Counted from the stretch's first letter, positions 53,691 through 64,000 are shown. The stretch is DNA of 64,000 nt from Streptomyces sp. NBC_01224 (GCF_036002945.1 NZ_CP108529.1:806001-870000), one strand, 5' to 3'. Notes: generated by a model not told the origin, from the sequence alone. Numbers and translations are program-made.

Positions 53691-55307
53691 GTGAGACTCA
53701 CCCCTCTCGTGATCGCCGCGACGTCCGTCGCGCTCGTCTCCCCGGCCGTCGCGCAAGCCCGGACCCCCGCCGCCCACGCCCCGTCCGCACCCGGCGTGAG
53801 CGTCCCGGGCGGGCGGTACGAACACTCGGTCGAGCTGAAGTTCCGGGCCGAGCGCGGGACCACCGTCCGCTACACGCTGGACGGTACGACCCCGACCCGT
53901 GACAGTCGCGTCTACTCCCCCGGCCGTCCGCTGCGGATCAAGAAGGACACCAATGTCACGGCGGTCGCCTTCCGCGGCAGGCAGAGCAGCGTCCCGGTGT
54001 CGTACGGCTATCTGATCAAGTCCCGGGAGAAGCCGCTCGCCCGTCTGGTCGTCATGTCCGATGTGCACGTCGGCAGCCATGAGAGCGCCGACAAGAAGTA
54101 CGAGAGCTTCTTCGACACCATCGGGTCGATCTTTCCCGAGCCGGACGCGATCCTGTCCAACGGCGACATGATCAACGACAACGGGGACGGCAAGGGCCCC
54201 GACCACAGAATCGTCTCCGAGGTCTTCCAGGCCAACCTCGCCCGCAAGGGCATGACCGACACCCAGTTGCTGATCTCCAACGGCAACCACGACGCGAGCC
54301 TCGCCGCGATACGGGCCGGATACCCGAAGGCATGGTTCCCCGACTCGGGCGGCGGCTACTACGAGTCCGAGGTGAAGGGCCTGCACATCCTCACGGTCAA
54401 CACCGAGACGTACAACTCCAGCACGGCCCAGCGCACTTGGCTGAAGGAGCGGCTCACCGCGATCACCGCCGATCCGGCCTACGCGGGCAAGCCGGTCCTG
54501 GTCCAGGGACACCGGCCCACCACCGGAACCACCATGGACGGCCAGCAGGCTTCCAACCCGCGACTGGCGGAGGATCTGAGCGCCTTCCCGCAGGCCATCC
54601 TCTTCTCCGGCCACTCGCACCTGAACATCAACGACGACCGCTCGATCCACCAGCGCGACTTCACTTCGGTCAACGACGGTTCGATGAGTTACGTCGAGAT
54701 CGATCACGGCTACCAGATGGTCACCGAGGACGGCCTCGCCGACCGCTTCGAGTCGCCGACCGCGCAGGCGCTCTTCGTCGAGGTCTACAAGGACCGCACG
54801 GAGATCGCGCGGGTGAACATGGCCGCGGACAAGCACGACATCTACACCGGTGGCCAGTGGTCGGCGAGCTGGCAGCCGCCGTACGCCAGTGCGGGCACCC
54901 TGAGCGGTCCCACCTGGACCGTGCGCCTGAAGGGTTCGACCAACCAGCAGATCAAGGACAACTTCCGCTACACGGACGCCGAACGCAACACCGTGGCACC
55001 GAAGTTCACCACACGTAAGCCGCTTTCCCAGGTGCACGACGCGAGGGGCGGCACGGCTCTGCGGATCGCCCAGGCCGAGGACGACCAGATGGTGCACCAC
55101 TACAACGTCGACATCACCGACGCTTCGACGGGCGCCTCGGTCGTCTCGTCCAAGGTCCTCTCGGACTTCTACTTCATGCCCCGGCCGAACACCCTCGACA
55201 TCCCGGTGACGGGCGCGGTCGAGGGCGGCCGGTACGTGGCACGGGTCGTCGCCGTCGACGCGTACGGGAACGCCTCCCCGGCCGCGTCGCTTACGTTCGG
55301 CAAGTAA
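53691..55307 (+). CDS. Secreted calcineurin-like metallophosphoesterase
   Basis: A 538-residue secreted phosphoesterase. A signal peptide from a GTG start (MRLTPLVIAATSVALVSPAV) precedes a chitobiase-like/carbohydrate-binding module (VRYTLDGTTPTRDSRVYSPG), then the phosphoesterase core with VVMSDVHVGS, LSNGDMIND, SNGNHDASL, VQGHRPTTG and FSGHSHLNI. A fibronectin-III-like C-terminus ends the protein. A longer frame from 53607 lacks a signal sequence. The catalytic motif is the standard DxH, unlike the larger paralogue at 47492. It ends at a bidirectional terminator. Confidence 0.92.
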   Translation: MRLTPLVIAATSVALVSPAVAQARTPAAHAPSAPGVSVPGGRYEHSVELKFRAERGTTVRYTLDGTTPTRDSRVYSPGRPLRIKKDTNVTAVAFRGRQSSVPVSYGYLIKSREKPLARLVVMSDVHVGSHESADKKYESFFDTIGSIFPEPDAILSNGDMINDNGDGKGPDHRIVSEVFQANLARKGMTDTQLLISNGNHDASLAAIRAGYPKAWFPDSGGGYYESEVKGLHILTVNTETYNSSTAQRTWLKERLTAITADPAYAGKPVLVQGHRPTTGTTMDGQQASNPRLAEDLSAFPQAILFSGHSHLNINDDRSIHQRDFTSVNDGSMSYVEIDHGYQMVTEDGLADRFESPTAQALFVEVYKDRTEIARVNMAADKHDIYTGGQWSASWQPPYASAGTLSGPTWTVRLKGSTNQQIKDNFRYTDAERNTVAPKFTTRKPLSQVHDARGGTALRIAQAEDDQMVHHYNVDITDASTGASVVSSKVLSDFYFMPRPNTLDIPVTGAVEGGRYVARVVAVDAYGNASPAASLTFGK

Positions 55308-55314
55308 CGCTGCC

Positions 55315-55354
55315 GGGACCGGGCGGCTCCCTCCCTGGGGTGCCGTCCGGTCCC
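55315..55354. terminator. Bidirectional hairpin terminator
   Basis: GGGACCGGGCGGC (55315-55327) pairs with GCCGTCCGGTCCC (55342-55354), 12 of 13 positions, between the convergent phosphoesterase and DoxX genes. Strong GC hairpins without a long T-run are usual in actinomycetes. Confidence 0.7.
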
Positions 55355-55369
55355 TGTCCTGCCTGGTGG

Positions 55370-55894
55370 TCAGGTCGCGTCGGGGTCGACCGCGGCCCGG
55401 CCCTTGGCCCGCCTGCCGACGACGGCTGCCGCCGCGACGGCGCTGCCCGCGAAGGCAAGGGCGACCATCCATGGCTGGTTGAAGGCATGCCGGGTGGCAT
55501 GGTCGAGGGAGTACCGGCCGGGGCCGGTCAGGCCGATCGCCGCGGCGGTGAAGCCGAGGAAGGCCGGGTACTCGTAGCCGCCGCCCTGTGCGAAGAATCC
55601 GGCGGGTGCGTGGACGGCCACGGCGCCCGCCATCGCCCCGGCCGCGGCCGCACCGGCCGCCGGGGTGGCGAGGCCGAGGGCCAGAAGTGCGCCGCCGCCC
55701 GCCTCGCCGAGCCCGGCGGCGACCGCGCTGTGCTTGGGCGGGTGGAAGCCCATGGCCTCCATCGCGGCGGTGGTTCCCTCGATGCCTCCGCCGCCGAACC
55801 AGCCGGCCAGCTTCTGGGTACCGTGCGCGGCCAGTACCGCGCCGGTACCGACGCGCAGGACGAGCAGGCCGAGGTCACGCCGGTCGAGGCAGGC
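55370..55894 (-). CDS. DoxX-family membrane protein
   Basis: A 174-residue membrane protein with four hydrophobic helices. It starts MACLDRRDLGLLVLRVGTGA and has the DoxX hallmark LAAHGTQKLAGWFGGGGIEGT. Related proteins form membrane oxidoreductase complexes or act in thiol stress. GGAGAC lies upstream of the ATG at 55894; a GTG at 55969 would add a low-complexity N-terminus. The molecular function here is not certain. Confidence 0.85.
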   Translation of the reverse strand, partial: ACLDRRDLGLLVLRVGTGAVLAAHGTQKLAGWFGGGGIEGTTAAMEAMGFHPPKHSAVAAGLGEAGGGALLALGLATPAAGAAAAGAMAGAVAVHAPAGFFAQGGGYEYPAFLGFTAAAIGLTGPGRYSLDHATRHAFNQPWMVALAFAGSAVAAAAVVGRRAKGRAAVDPDAT

Positions 55895-56053
55895 CATGAG
55901 GGTCTCCGCAAGGGTTCGGGGGTCGGTGGGCTTCGACGCGCCACCCGCGCCGTGGCGGACAGATGCCACGCTTCCACTCTCCGTGGCCCGGGGCGCCGAC
56001 GTGTCCTGGTGTTAGGCCGTCCGGGGGACGACCGCACTCGCGACTCTGCGACG

Positions 56054-58150
<2,097 letters not shown>

Positions 58151-58239
58151 CGGATCCGGGGACCCCGGCCCGGGGGTTCCCGGCCGGCCCGGCCCCTCCG
58201 TCATCGGGCCACCACCCGGCCGTCCTTAGGATGCACCCC

Positions 58240-58779
58240 ATGTCACTCCCGCATGCGATCCTCACCGCCCTGCTCGAAAAGCCGTCGTCGGGGCTGGAGC
58301 TGACCCGCAGGTTCGACCGGTCGATCGGCTATTTCTGGTCCGCCACGCACCAGCAGATCTACCGCGAGCTGGGGAAGCTGGAGCAGGCCGGGCAGATCCG
58401 GGCGCTGCCGTCAAAGCAGCCCGCCCGTGGGCAGAAGAAGGAGTACGAGGTGCTGCCCGCGGGCCGCGAGGCGCTGTCCGCATGGGTGGCCCGGTCCGAG
58501 GACCCCAAGCAGATCCGGGATCCGCTGCTGCTGCGGATGCGGGCGGCGGCGGTCGTCGGGGCGCCCGGCCTGGATGCGGAGCTGCGCCGTCATCTGGGGC
58601 TGCACCGTCGGCAACTGGCGGAGTATTTGGAGATCGAGGAGCGGGACTTCCCGCCCGAGCGGAACTCCGCCGAGGACCGGCTGCGGCATCTGGTTCTGCG
58701 TGGCGGCATCGATCTGGAGAACTTCTGGATCGGCTGGCTGACCCGGGCACTGGCCCAGGACGAGCAGCCGAGTCCGTAG
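58240..58779 (+). CDS. PadR-family transcriptional regulator
   Basis: A 179-residue regulator beginning MSLPHAILTALLEKPSSGLE with the winged-helix PadR N-domain (LTRRFDRSIGYFWSATHQQI YRELGKLEQAGQIRAL) and a C-terminal helical dimerisation region. A TAGGAT box at 58227-58232 ends 7 bases before the ATG, so the transcript could be leaderless. The preceding frame from 58147 is unlikely. It follows fadH on the same strand and is a candidate binder of the fadH palindrome, an inference. Confidence 0.88.
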   Translation: MSLPHAILTALLEKPSSGLELTRRFDRSIGYFWSATHQQIYRELGKLEQAGQIRALPSKQPARGQKKEYEVLPAGREALSAWVARSEDPKQIRDPLLLRMRAAAVVGAPGLDAELRRHLGLHRRQLAEYLEIEERDFPPERNSAEDRLRHLVLRGGIDLENFWIGWLTRALAQDEQPSP

Positions 58780-58861
58780 GGGGGTGTTTCCGTGCGTGAC
58801 AGTTCGGTGGGCAGACGTCACGTCTTCGCACCATGCCCCCGGCGGGCGTCGCTTCCACTCG

Positions 58862-59827
58862 TTACGGTCCACCCACCGGCGTCCGGCCCAGCTCCGGTCG
58901 TAGCGTCGGCTGATCCATCGGCCCTCGGCTCCCGATCATGACGCGAGACGGTGATCCGGCCCCGGGCTTCGACTCGGCCGTGGCCCGGTCGGCGACGGAC
59001 GACGTCTCCGCCTGTGCGCGGCTCAGCAGAATCACGCCCCGTACCGCCGCTGCCGTGCCGAGCACTGCCGGGATCAGGCTGATCGTGCCCCCCTGGAGGC
59101 GTTCGCCGAGCAGGGCCAGTCCTATGGCGGCCGCGGCCACCGGATTGGCGAGTGTGACGACGGCCAGCGGCGCGCCCAGGCCACCCCGGTAGGCGGTCTG
59201 GGAGAGCAGCAGCCCGCTCATCGCGAACGCGGAGACGAGAAGCGCGACGATGACCAGGCCCCAGCTGAACAGCGGGCCGGTGCGGTCGGTGACGGAGACG
59301 GTCAGGGTCTGGGTGAGCGCGGAGGCGACCCCGGAGGTGATGCCGGACGCCGCCGCGTGCCGCAGGCCGGGGCGTGCTCCCGGGCGGCTGAGTCCGGCAA
59401 CGACAGCCATGGTCCCGGCGCCGACGGCCAGGGCTTCGGGGAGGCTGAGCGTTTCGTGCGGGGCGGTGCCGCCCGCGGTCATCAGCAGGGCGCCGAGGCC
59501 GAGCAGAGTGAGAATCGTGCCGCGCCATTCGATCCTGGTGACCCGGCGTCCGGCGGCCCTGGCGCCCAGCGGGACTGCGGCGACCAGGGTGAGGGCGCCG
59601 AGCGGCTGGACAAGGGTGAGCGGGCCGTACTTGAGCGCCGCGACATGCAGCAACGCGCCACCGGCATTGAGTCCGACCGCCGACCACCAGGCGCCGCGTC
59701 CGAGCAGCCTCAGGACCCCGGCGTCCGGCTCGGTGCGCCCGGCGAGCCGGGCCTGTGCCACCGCGGCCGAGGCGTACGCGGCAGCGGAGACCAGTGACAG
59801 CGCGACAGCGATCAGGGTGGCGTTCAC
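58862..59827 (-). CDS. DMT-family transporter, paralogue of the 2646 gene
   Basis: A 321-residue membrane transporter with the same DMT pattern as the gene at 2646: ALKYGPLTLVQPLGALTLVA and LLLSQTAYRGGLGAPLAVVT. It lacks the long polar tail. The GTG start at 59827 overlaps the end of the PAP2 gene by 4 bases (GTGA), so the two are an operon. The substrate is unknown. The C-terminal 30 residues are Pro/Arg-rich. Confidence 0.87.
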   Translation of the reverse strand: MNATLIAVALSLVSAAAYASAAVAQARLAGRTEPDAGVLRLLGRGAWWSAVGLNAGGALLHVAALKYGPLTLVQPLGALTLVAAVPLGARAAGRRVTRIEWRGTILTLLGLGALLMTAGGTAPHETLSLPEALAVGAGTMAVVAGLSRPGARPGLRHAAASGITSGVASALTQTLTVSVTDRTGPLFSWGLVIVALLVSAFAMSGLLLSQTAYRGGLGAPLAVVTLANPVAAAAIGLALLGERLQGGTISLIPAVLGTAAAVRGVILLSRAQAETSSVADRATAESKPGAGSPSRVMIGSRGPMDQPTLRPELGRTPVGGP

Positions 59828-60702
59828 CGCCGGGTCCCGGACGAGGCGTACGAGCGGGCGGAGTGGGTCTGCGGCTCGGCGCAGACGGTCGACACGGCGG
59901 GTTCGGCGGGCCGGGGCACGGCCGTCAGCGCGGGCTCGTATCCCGTGGAGGGCCACGGGATGTGTGCCCGTACCGGCACCGTGCGCCTCAGCGGCAACGC
60001 CGCGAACGCCACCGCGAGGAGCGCGGAGACCACGATCGAGTCGAGCCAGTAGTGATTGGCCGTGCCGACTATCACCAGCAGCGTGATGAGCGGATGCAGC
60101 AGCCACAGCCAGCGCCACCGGGTGCGGGTGGCGACGATCAGCCCGACGGCGACCATCACCGCCCAGCCGAAGTGCAGGGAGGGCATTGCGGCGAACTGGT
60201 TCGCCATCGAGTCGGTCGCCGGCGTCGCTCCGTACACCGTCGGTCCGTACACCTGGCCGGTGTCGACGAGTCCGGCGGCGGCCAGCAGCCGCGGCGGGGC
60301 GAGCGGGAACAGCAGATGAAGTGCGAGTGCGGCGCCGGTGAGCGCGGCGAGGATGCGGCGCGACCAGACGTAGTGGCGCGGGCGGCGCCAGTAGAGCCAC
60401 ACGAGGAAGAGCAGCGTGGCCGGGAAGTGCACGGTCGCGTAGTAGGTGTTCGCGAGGTGGATCAGCGTCTCGTTGTGCAGCAGCAGACTCTGCACAGTGC
60501 CCTCGCCGGGCAGGTGCACGGACCGTTCGAAGTCCCAGACGTTTCCGGCGTTGCGATACGCCTCCTCGACGTGACCGTTCGCGGCCTGCCGGCCGAGTTT
60601 GTAGATCACGAAGAGCCCCACGACGAGAAGAAGCTCGCGGACGAGGGGCGGTCGGGCAGAACTGTCCGGCTCCTGATCTGCGGGCTCGCTACCGGCGTAC
60701 AT
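59824..60702 (-). CDS. PAP2-family membrane phosphatase (IPC synthase-like)
   Basis: A 292-residue membrane protein of the PAP2_3/inositolphosphoryl-ceramide-synthase-like group. The catalytic motifs are visible as MPSLHFGWAVMV (C2) and ANHYWLDSIVVS (C3); several hydrophobic segments surround them. It likely removes phosphate from a lipid or lipid-linked intermediate in the membrane. AAAGGGG precedes the ATG at 60702. It is co-transcribed with the DMT transporter and lies divergent from a TetR gene across a strong palindrome, so it is probably repressed by that regulator. Confidence 0.9.
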   Translation of the reverse strand: MYAGSEPADQEPDSSARPPLVRELLLVVGLFVIYKLGRQAANGHVEEAYRNAGNVWDFERSVHLPGEGTVQSLLLHNETLIHLANTYYATVHFPATLLFLVWLYWRRPRHYVWSRRILAALTGAALALHLLFPLAPPRLLAAAGLVDTGQVYGPTVYGATPATDSMANQFAAMPSLHFGWAVMVAVGLIVATRTRWRWLWLLHPLITLLVIVGTANHYWLDSIVVSALLAVAFAALPLRRTVPVRAHIPWPSTGYEPALTAVPRPAEPAVSTVCAEPQTHSARSYASSGTRR

Positions 60703-60762
60703 CACCCGGTGCCCCTTTGCTGACGAAGCAGTGTTGCGACGGCATGGTCCAGTCCACGCCGC

Positions 60763-60832
60763 ATCGATACGCCAGTGTACCGATACGCGAACGTATCGGT
60801 ACACGTGCGTTTCGGTACACTGGCGTATCGAT
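60763..60832. promoter_or_regulatory. Nested palindromic operator between PAP2 and TetR genes
   Basis: An outer perfect inverted repeat of 21 bp joins 60763-60783 with 60812-60832. Inside it, GTGTACCGATACG (60775-60787) and CGTATCGGTACAC (60792-60804) form a second perfect 13-bp palindrome around CGAA. The outer arms repeat the GTATCG/TCGGTACAC motif, so several overlapping operator sites for the adjacent TetR regulator are likely, controlling both divergent promoters. Confidence 0.85.
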
Positions 60833-60867
60833 GGACCTCGTCGCAGAATCGCTGAGAGGGAAAACGC

Positions 60868-61491
60868 ATGTCGCCGCAGGAAGCCGCGCAGGAACCGGCA
60901 CACACGCCACGCCGCTCGAAGATCACGCCGGAGCGGGCGCAGGAGTTCTACGCGGCCGTGCTCGACATGCTGAGAGAGTCCGGCTACGAGGCCCTCACCA
61001 TGGAAGGGGTCGCCTCGCGGACGCGCTGCGGCAAGTCCACGCTCTACCGGCAGTGGGGCTCCAAGCCCGAACTGGTCGTGGCGGCGCTGCACGGCACCCG
61101 GCGGGTGCTGCTTCCGCACATCGACACCGGCACCCTGGCAGGGGATCTGCGCGAGGCCGCCCGGGCCATCGGTGCGGGCTCGGGCCGCGACACCCCGCTG
61201 ATGCACGCGCTCAGCCATGCCGCGCTACAGAGCCCCGAGTTGCTGTGTGCGCTGCGTGAGGCACTGATCCTGCCGGAGATCGCGGCGATCGAAGCGATGG
61301 TCCGACGCGGCGCGGAGCGCGGCGAGATTCCGGCGGACACTCCCGCGGCGGAGTTCGTCTCCGCGCAGCTGCTGGGCGTGATGCGTGCCCGGCCGCTGCT
61401 GGAGGGGAAGTTCGCGGATGAGGCGTATCTCACCCGCTTCGTGGAGAACGCCGTCCTTCCCGCACTTGGACTGGAGGCGTCCGCCCTCTAG
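60868..61491 (+). CDS. TetR/AcrR-family repressor
   Basis: A 207-residue regulator with TetR helix-turn-helix (FYAAVLDMLRESGYEALTME, then GVASRTRCGKSTLYRQWGSK) and a helical C-terminal domain with VVAALHGTRRVLLPHIDTGT and AEFVSAQLLGVMRARPLLEG. GAGAGGG precedes the ATG. It is divergent from the PAP2-DMT operon and overlaps no other gene; the palindrome between them is the likely operator. A large hairpin terminator follows. Confidence 0.92.
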   Translation: MSPQEAAQEPAHTPRRSKITPERAQEFYAAVLDMLRESGYEALTMEGVASRTRCGKSTLYRQWGSKPELVVAALHGTRRVLLPHIDTGTLAGDLREAARAIGAGSGRDTPLMHALSHAALQSPELLCALREALILPEIAAIEAMVRRGAERGEIPADTPAAEFVSAQLLGVMRARPLLEGKFADEAYLTRFVENAVLPALGLEASAL

Positions 61492-61575
61492 TCCTGAGAG
61501 ACGTGGGCCGCTGTCCGAGCGGATGACGACGGCCCGCTCGCGCCGCACCGTGGGGACGGGGGCGGCGCACCATCC

Positions 61576-61613
61576 GGGCGGCCGGTGACTCCTCAGGGAG
61601 TCACCGGCCGCCC
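61576..61613 (+). terminator. 17-bp perfect hairpin terminator after tetR
   Basis: GGGCGGCCGGTGACTCC (61576-61592) and GGAGTCACCGGCCGCCC (61597-61613) are perfect inverted repeats with the 4-base loop TCAG, 85 bases downstream of the tetR stop. This is the strongest hairpin in the right part of the window and should stop transcription in either direction. Confidence 0.85.
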
Positions 61614-61732
61614 GCGCTTCACCCCCAGCAGCTCACCCCACTCGGCCGAAGCGGCGACTATTCCACCAAACAAACGATTGGTAGCTTTACCGAACCGATC
61701 AGCGTGCACTTCGGCCACAGCGGAGGCGGACC

Positions 61733-62518
61733 ATGGACATCGGCAACCCCATCGACTTCACAGGACGGGCAGTGCTCGTCACCGGCGGCACGAAGGGCAT
61801 CGGCGCCGCGATCGCCAGGGCCTTTCTCTTTGCCGGTGCGGATGTACTGGTCTGTGGCCGCAGCGAACCTCCCGAACTGCCGGGAAGCGGCACCCGGCAT
61901 GCGCACTTCCGCGCAACCGATGTCCGCGACCCTGCGGCCGCCGCCGCACTGGTCGACACGGCGGTGGAACGGTTCGGACGGCTGGATGTGCTCGTCAACA
62001 ACGCGGGCGGCTCCCCGGACGCCGACGCGGCCACGGTTTCGCCGCGATTCGTCGAGAAGGTCGTCGCACTCAATCTGCTGGCCCCTTTCTATGTGGCGCA
62101 GGCCGCCAACCGGCTCATGCAGGGCCAGAGCGAGGGCGGCTCGGTCATCAACATCGGCAGCGTCTCCGCGCACACCCCGCAGCCGGGCACGGCCGCCTAT
62201 ACGGCGGCGAAGGCCGGGCTGCTGGGGCTGACCCGGGCGCTGGCTCTCGAGTGGGCGCCGAAGGTGCGCGTCAACCACATCACGACCGGACTGATCCGCA
62301 CCGAGAGCGCGGCACCGGTGTACGGGGAGGACGGCGGCGCCGCCGTCTCCGGGGTGATTGCGATGCGACGGATGGCCGCACCGGACGATGTGGCGCGCGC
62401 CTGCCTGTATCTGGCGGGCGATCTGGCCGAGTACGTCAGTGGGGCCGATCTGGCGGTGCACGGCGGGGGTGAGGTGCCGGCCAGGTTCCTCGCCTCGAAG
62501 AGCGGACAGGGCGGCTGA
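61733..62518 (+). CDS. Short-chain dehydrogenase/reductase (SDR)
   Basis: A 261-residue classical SDR. The dinucleotide site is VLVTGGTKGIGAAIARA; NNAGGSPDADA and the catalytic Ser in INIGSVSAHTPQ are followed by YTAAKAGLLGLTRALALEWA with Tyr and Lys. The end AEYVSGADLAVHGGGEVPAR is the usual C-terminal block. GGAGG precedes the ATG. Substrate unknown; the enzyme acts in the cytosol with NAD(P)H. It stands alone between two promoter regions. Confidence 0.93.
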   Translation: MDIGNPIDFTGRAVLVTGGTKGIGAAIARAFLFAGADVLVCGRSEPPELPGSGTRHAHFRATDVRDPAAAAALVDTAVERFGRLDVLVNNAGGSPDADAATVSPRFVEKVVALNLLAPFYVAQAANRLMQGQSEGGSVINIGSVSAHTPQPGTAAYTAAKAGLLGLTRALALEWAPKVRVNHITTGLIRTESAAPVYGEDGGAAVSGVIAMRRMAAPDDVARACLYLAGDLAEYVSGADLAVHGGGEVPARFLASKSGQGG

Positions 62519-62610
62519 AACCCCGGGAATCCCGGCGAGCGACGGACCGCCGACGGCGAGCATCGGCGCTTCGAAGGCGGACGTACACACGGACGATCAT
62601 TCTCGTCCCC

Positions 62611-62639
62611 TTGACGATATCGACCGACCGTCTTATCGT
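62611..62639 (+). promoter_or_regulatory. Predicted sigma-70-type promoter of the SPFH gene
   Basis: TTGACG (62611-62616) is separated by 17 bases from TATCGT (62634-62639). The start codon of the SPFH gene lies at 62670, and AGGGGG precedes it. The -35 box is near consensus and the -10 box is weak. Confidence 0.55.
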
Positions 62640-62669
62640 CTTCATGACGAGAATGAGGGGGATTTCGAC

Positions 62670-63683
62670 ATGGCTGACATCACCAGGCGCTTCGGCTGGC
62701 GCCATCTGCGCTGCGCACCCACTGCCCACATCCGCCACCACAAGCGCGGCCGGATCGCCCACGACGGGCCGGGGCTGAGTTTCTGGTACCGGTCACTGAC
62801 CGCCGCGCTCTCGGAAGTTCCGGTCAATGACCGGGAGTTGGCCATGGCCTTCCACGCCCGCACGTCCGACTTCCAGGACGTCACCGTGCAGGCCACCGTG
62901 ACGTACCGGATCAGCGACCCGGCCGAGGCCGCCGCCCGCCTGGACTTCTCCGTCGATCCCGACACCGGGGTCTGGCGCGGAGCGCCGCTGGAACAGATCG
63001 CCACACTCCTCACGGAGACCGCCCAGCAGCACACCCTGGACGTGCTGGCCAGAACGGCGCTGGCCGAGGCCCTGGTCGACGGAGTCGCGTCGGTACGCGA
63101 CCGCGTCGCAGCAGGGCTTGCCGCCGAGCCCCGGCTGCCCGCCACCGGTATCGACGTGGTCGCGGTGCGGGTGGTCGCCATCCGTCCCGAGGCCGAGGTG
63201 GAGCGCGCGCTGCGCACCCCCGCCCGCGAGCAGATCCAGCAGGAGGCCGACCGGGCCACCTACGAGCGCCGTGCCGTAGCTGTGGAACGGGAACGGGCCA
63301 TCGCCGAGAACGAACTCGCCAGCCAGATCGAACTGGCCCGCCGCGAGGAGCAGTTGGTCGAGCAGCGCGGCACCAACGCCCGCCGCGAGGCCGAGGAGAA
63401 CGCCGCGGCCGACGGGGTACGCGCCGAGGCCGAAGCGGCACGCAAGGTGCGGCTGGCCCGGGCCGAGGCCGAAGCCGCCCGCGAGGTCGGGGCCGCACGC
63501 GCGGAGTCCCAGGCGGCCTGGCTGCGGGTGCACGGCGAGGTGGACGCCGCGACCCTGCACGCCCTGGCAGCGACCAGGCTCGCCGAGAACCTGCCGCGCA
63601 TCGACAGCCTCACCCTCTCCCCCGACGTCCTCACCGGCCTGCTCAGCAAGCTCGGCAGGAGCGACCCGGAGCCCCGGGCATGA
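62670..63683 (+). CDS. SPFH/Band 7 domain protein
   Basis: A 337-residue protein with a Band 7 (SPFH) domain: FHARTSDFQDVTVQATVTYR, ALAEALVDGVASVRDRVAAG and IDVVAVRVVAIRPEAEVERA. A long Ala/Glu/Arg-rich coiled coil follows (EREQL-like helices in ERERAIAENELASQIELARR and REAEENAAADGVRAEAEAAR). No transmembrane segment is obvious, unlike typical flotillins, so it may be a cytoplasmic scaffold. The start at 62670 has AGGGGG upstream; its stop overlaps the next gene as ATGA. Confidence 0.9.
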   Translation: MADITRRFGWRHLRCAPTAHIRHHKRGRIAHDGPGLSFWYRSLTAALSEVPVNDRELAMAFHARTSDFQDVTVQATVTYRISDPAEAAARLDFSVDPDTGVWRGAPLEQIATLLTETAQQHTLDVLARTALAEALVDGVASVRDRVAAGLAAEPRLPATGIDVVAVRVVAIRPEAEVERALRTPAREQIQQEADRATYERRAVAVERERAIAENELASQIELARREEQLVEQRGTNARREAEENAAADGVRAEAEAARKVRLARAEAEAAREVGAARAESQAAWLRVHGEVDAATLHALAATRLAENLPRIDSLTLSPDVLTGLLSKLGRSDPEPRA

Positions 63684-64000
63684 GCCTCGCCCCGCGCGCT
63701 GTGCTGGTCCACCGCACCAGCGAGTACGACGAGTTGCTGGCCCGGCACGGCACGCACGGCCAGGCCGCGTTCTTCCTCTCCAGCCGTGGCCGGTCCATCG
63801 ACGAGGTGGCCCTGCGGCACCGGCAGACCCGGCAGGCGCTCGCCGATGTGGCGGCAGCCGTACCGCTCCAGTGGCGTCAGTCACGGGTGGAGCGCGCCGA
63901 TCTCGACCGTTTCCTGTTCGCGCCCGAGGACGTGGTGGTCGTAGTCGGACAGGACGGACTCGTCGCCAACGCCGCCAAGTACCTGTCCGGCCAGCCCGTC
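63680..64000 (+). CDS. NAD-kinase-like protein, partial (cut by the window edge)
   Basis: The first 107 codons of a protein beginning MSLAPRAVLVHRTSEYDELL. The segment EDVVVVVGQDGLVANAAKYL has the ATP-NAD-kinase-like GxDG loop, with Gln where NAD kinases usually have Gly (GGDG). It starts in an ATGA overlap with the SPFH gene, so the pair is co-translated. The rest of the gene lies outside the window. Role as a real NAD kinase is uncertain because of the altered motif. Confidence 0.75.
   Translation, partial: MSLAPRAVLVHRTSEYDELLARHGTHGQAAFFLSSRGRSIDEVALRHRQTRQALADVAAAVPLQWRQSRVERADLDRFLFAPEDVVVVVGQDGLVANAAKYLSGQPV

Overview
The window is high-GC DNA with strong third-position G/C bias, close gene packing and a gene set typical of a filamentous actinomycete, most likely Streptomyces or a close relative. 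Markers are an Rpf-type/LysM/M23 cell-wall hydrolase, a mycothiol-dependent (MDMPI) enzyme, an ArpA-type butyrolactone receptor, a proline-rich Streptomyces-style small protein and many TetR, XRE and PadR regulators. The mix of intact house-keeping or accessory genes with many gene fragments and insertion-sequence (IS) debris resembles a chromosome arm rather than the core. I assigned functions by reading protein motifs; no database search was run.

Layout. 0-9.5 kb: amino-acid permease, FhuF-like Fe-S protein, DMT transporter, cell-wall hydrolase with a long structured leader, DUF1772 membrane protein, MDMPI enzyme with a divergent LysR regulator, and a TetR/hydrolase operon with a palindromic operator. 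9.6-16.6 kb: 6-phosphogluconate dehydrogenase (gnd), a DyP peroxidase-encapsulin nanocompartment operon, an M64 metallopeptidase and a divergent XRE-TPR regulator. 16.6-26.2 kb: a degenerate zone with fragments of a hydrolase, RidA, a MarR regulator, a racemase and two copies of a recombinase-like gene, a truncated IS3 element, three copies of a short repeat, and an intact IS5-type element inserted against the end of an older one. Intact genes in this zone are a GNAT gene with panD, a DUF2785 gene, and an unknown gene paired with a clavaminate-synthase-like oxygenase.

26.2-32.8 kb: a tightly overlapping three-gene cassette (small membrane-anchored protein, STAND/TPR ATPase, zinc-ribbon Ski2-like helicase) that looks like an undescribed immunity-type system. 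32.9-40.1 kb: fragments (including a second panD N-terminus), an isochorismatase-like protein, a ribbon-helix-helix protein, a GNAT enzyme, the butyrolactone-receptor homologue, a HAD phosphatase and a D-cysteine desulfhydrase-like enzyme. 40.1-45.8 kb: a DUF1684 gene and a complete five-gene peptide/nickel-type ABC importer whose genes overlap by a few bases.

46.2-55.3 kb: HupE/UreJ protein, a giant secreted metallophosphoesterase with three internal repeats, a secreted lytic transglycosylase-like protein, more gene fragments and a second secreted metallophosphoesterase. 55.4-64 kb: DoxX protein, FadH-type dienoyl-CoA reductase behind a perfect 15-bp-arm palindrome, PadR regulator, a PAP2 phosphatase/DMT transporter operon divergent from a TetR gene across a large nested palindrome, a short-chain dehydrogenase, and an SPFH protein coupled to an NAD-kinase-like gene that runs off the right edge.
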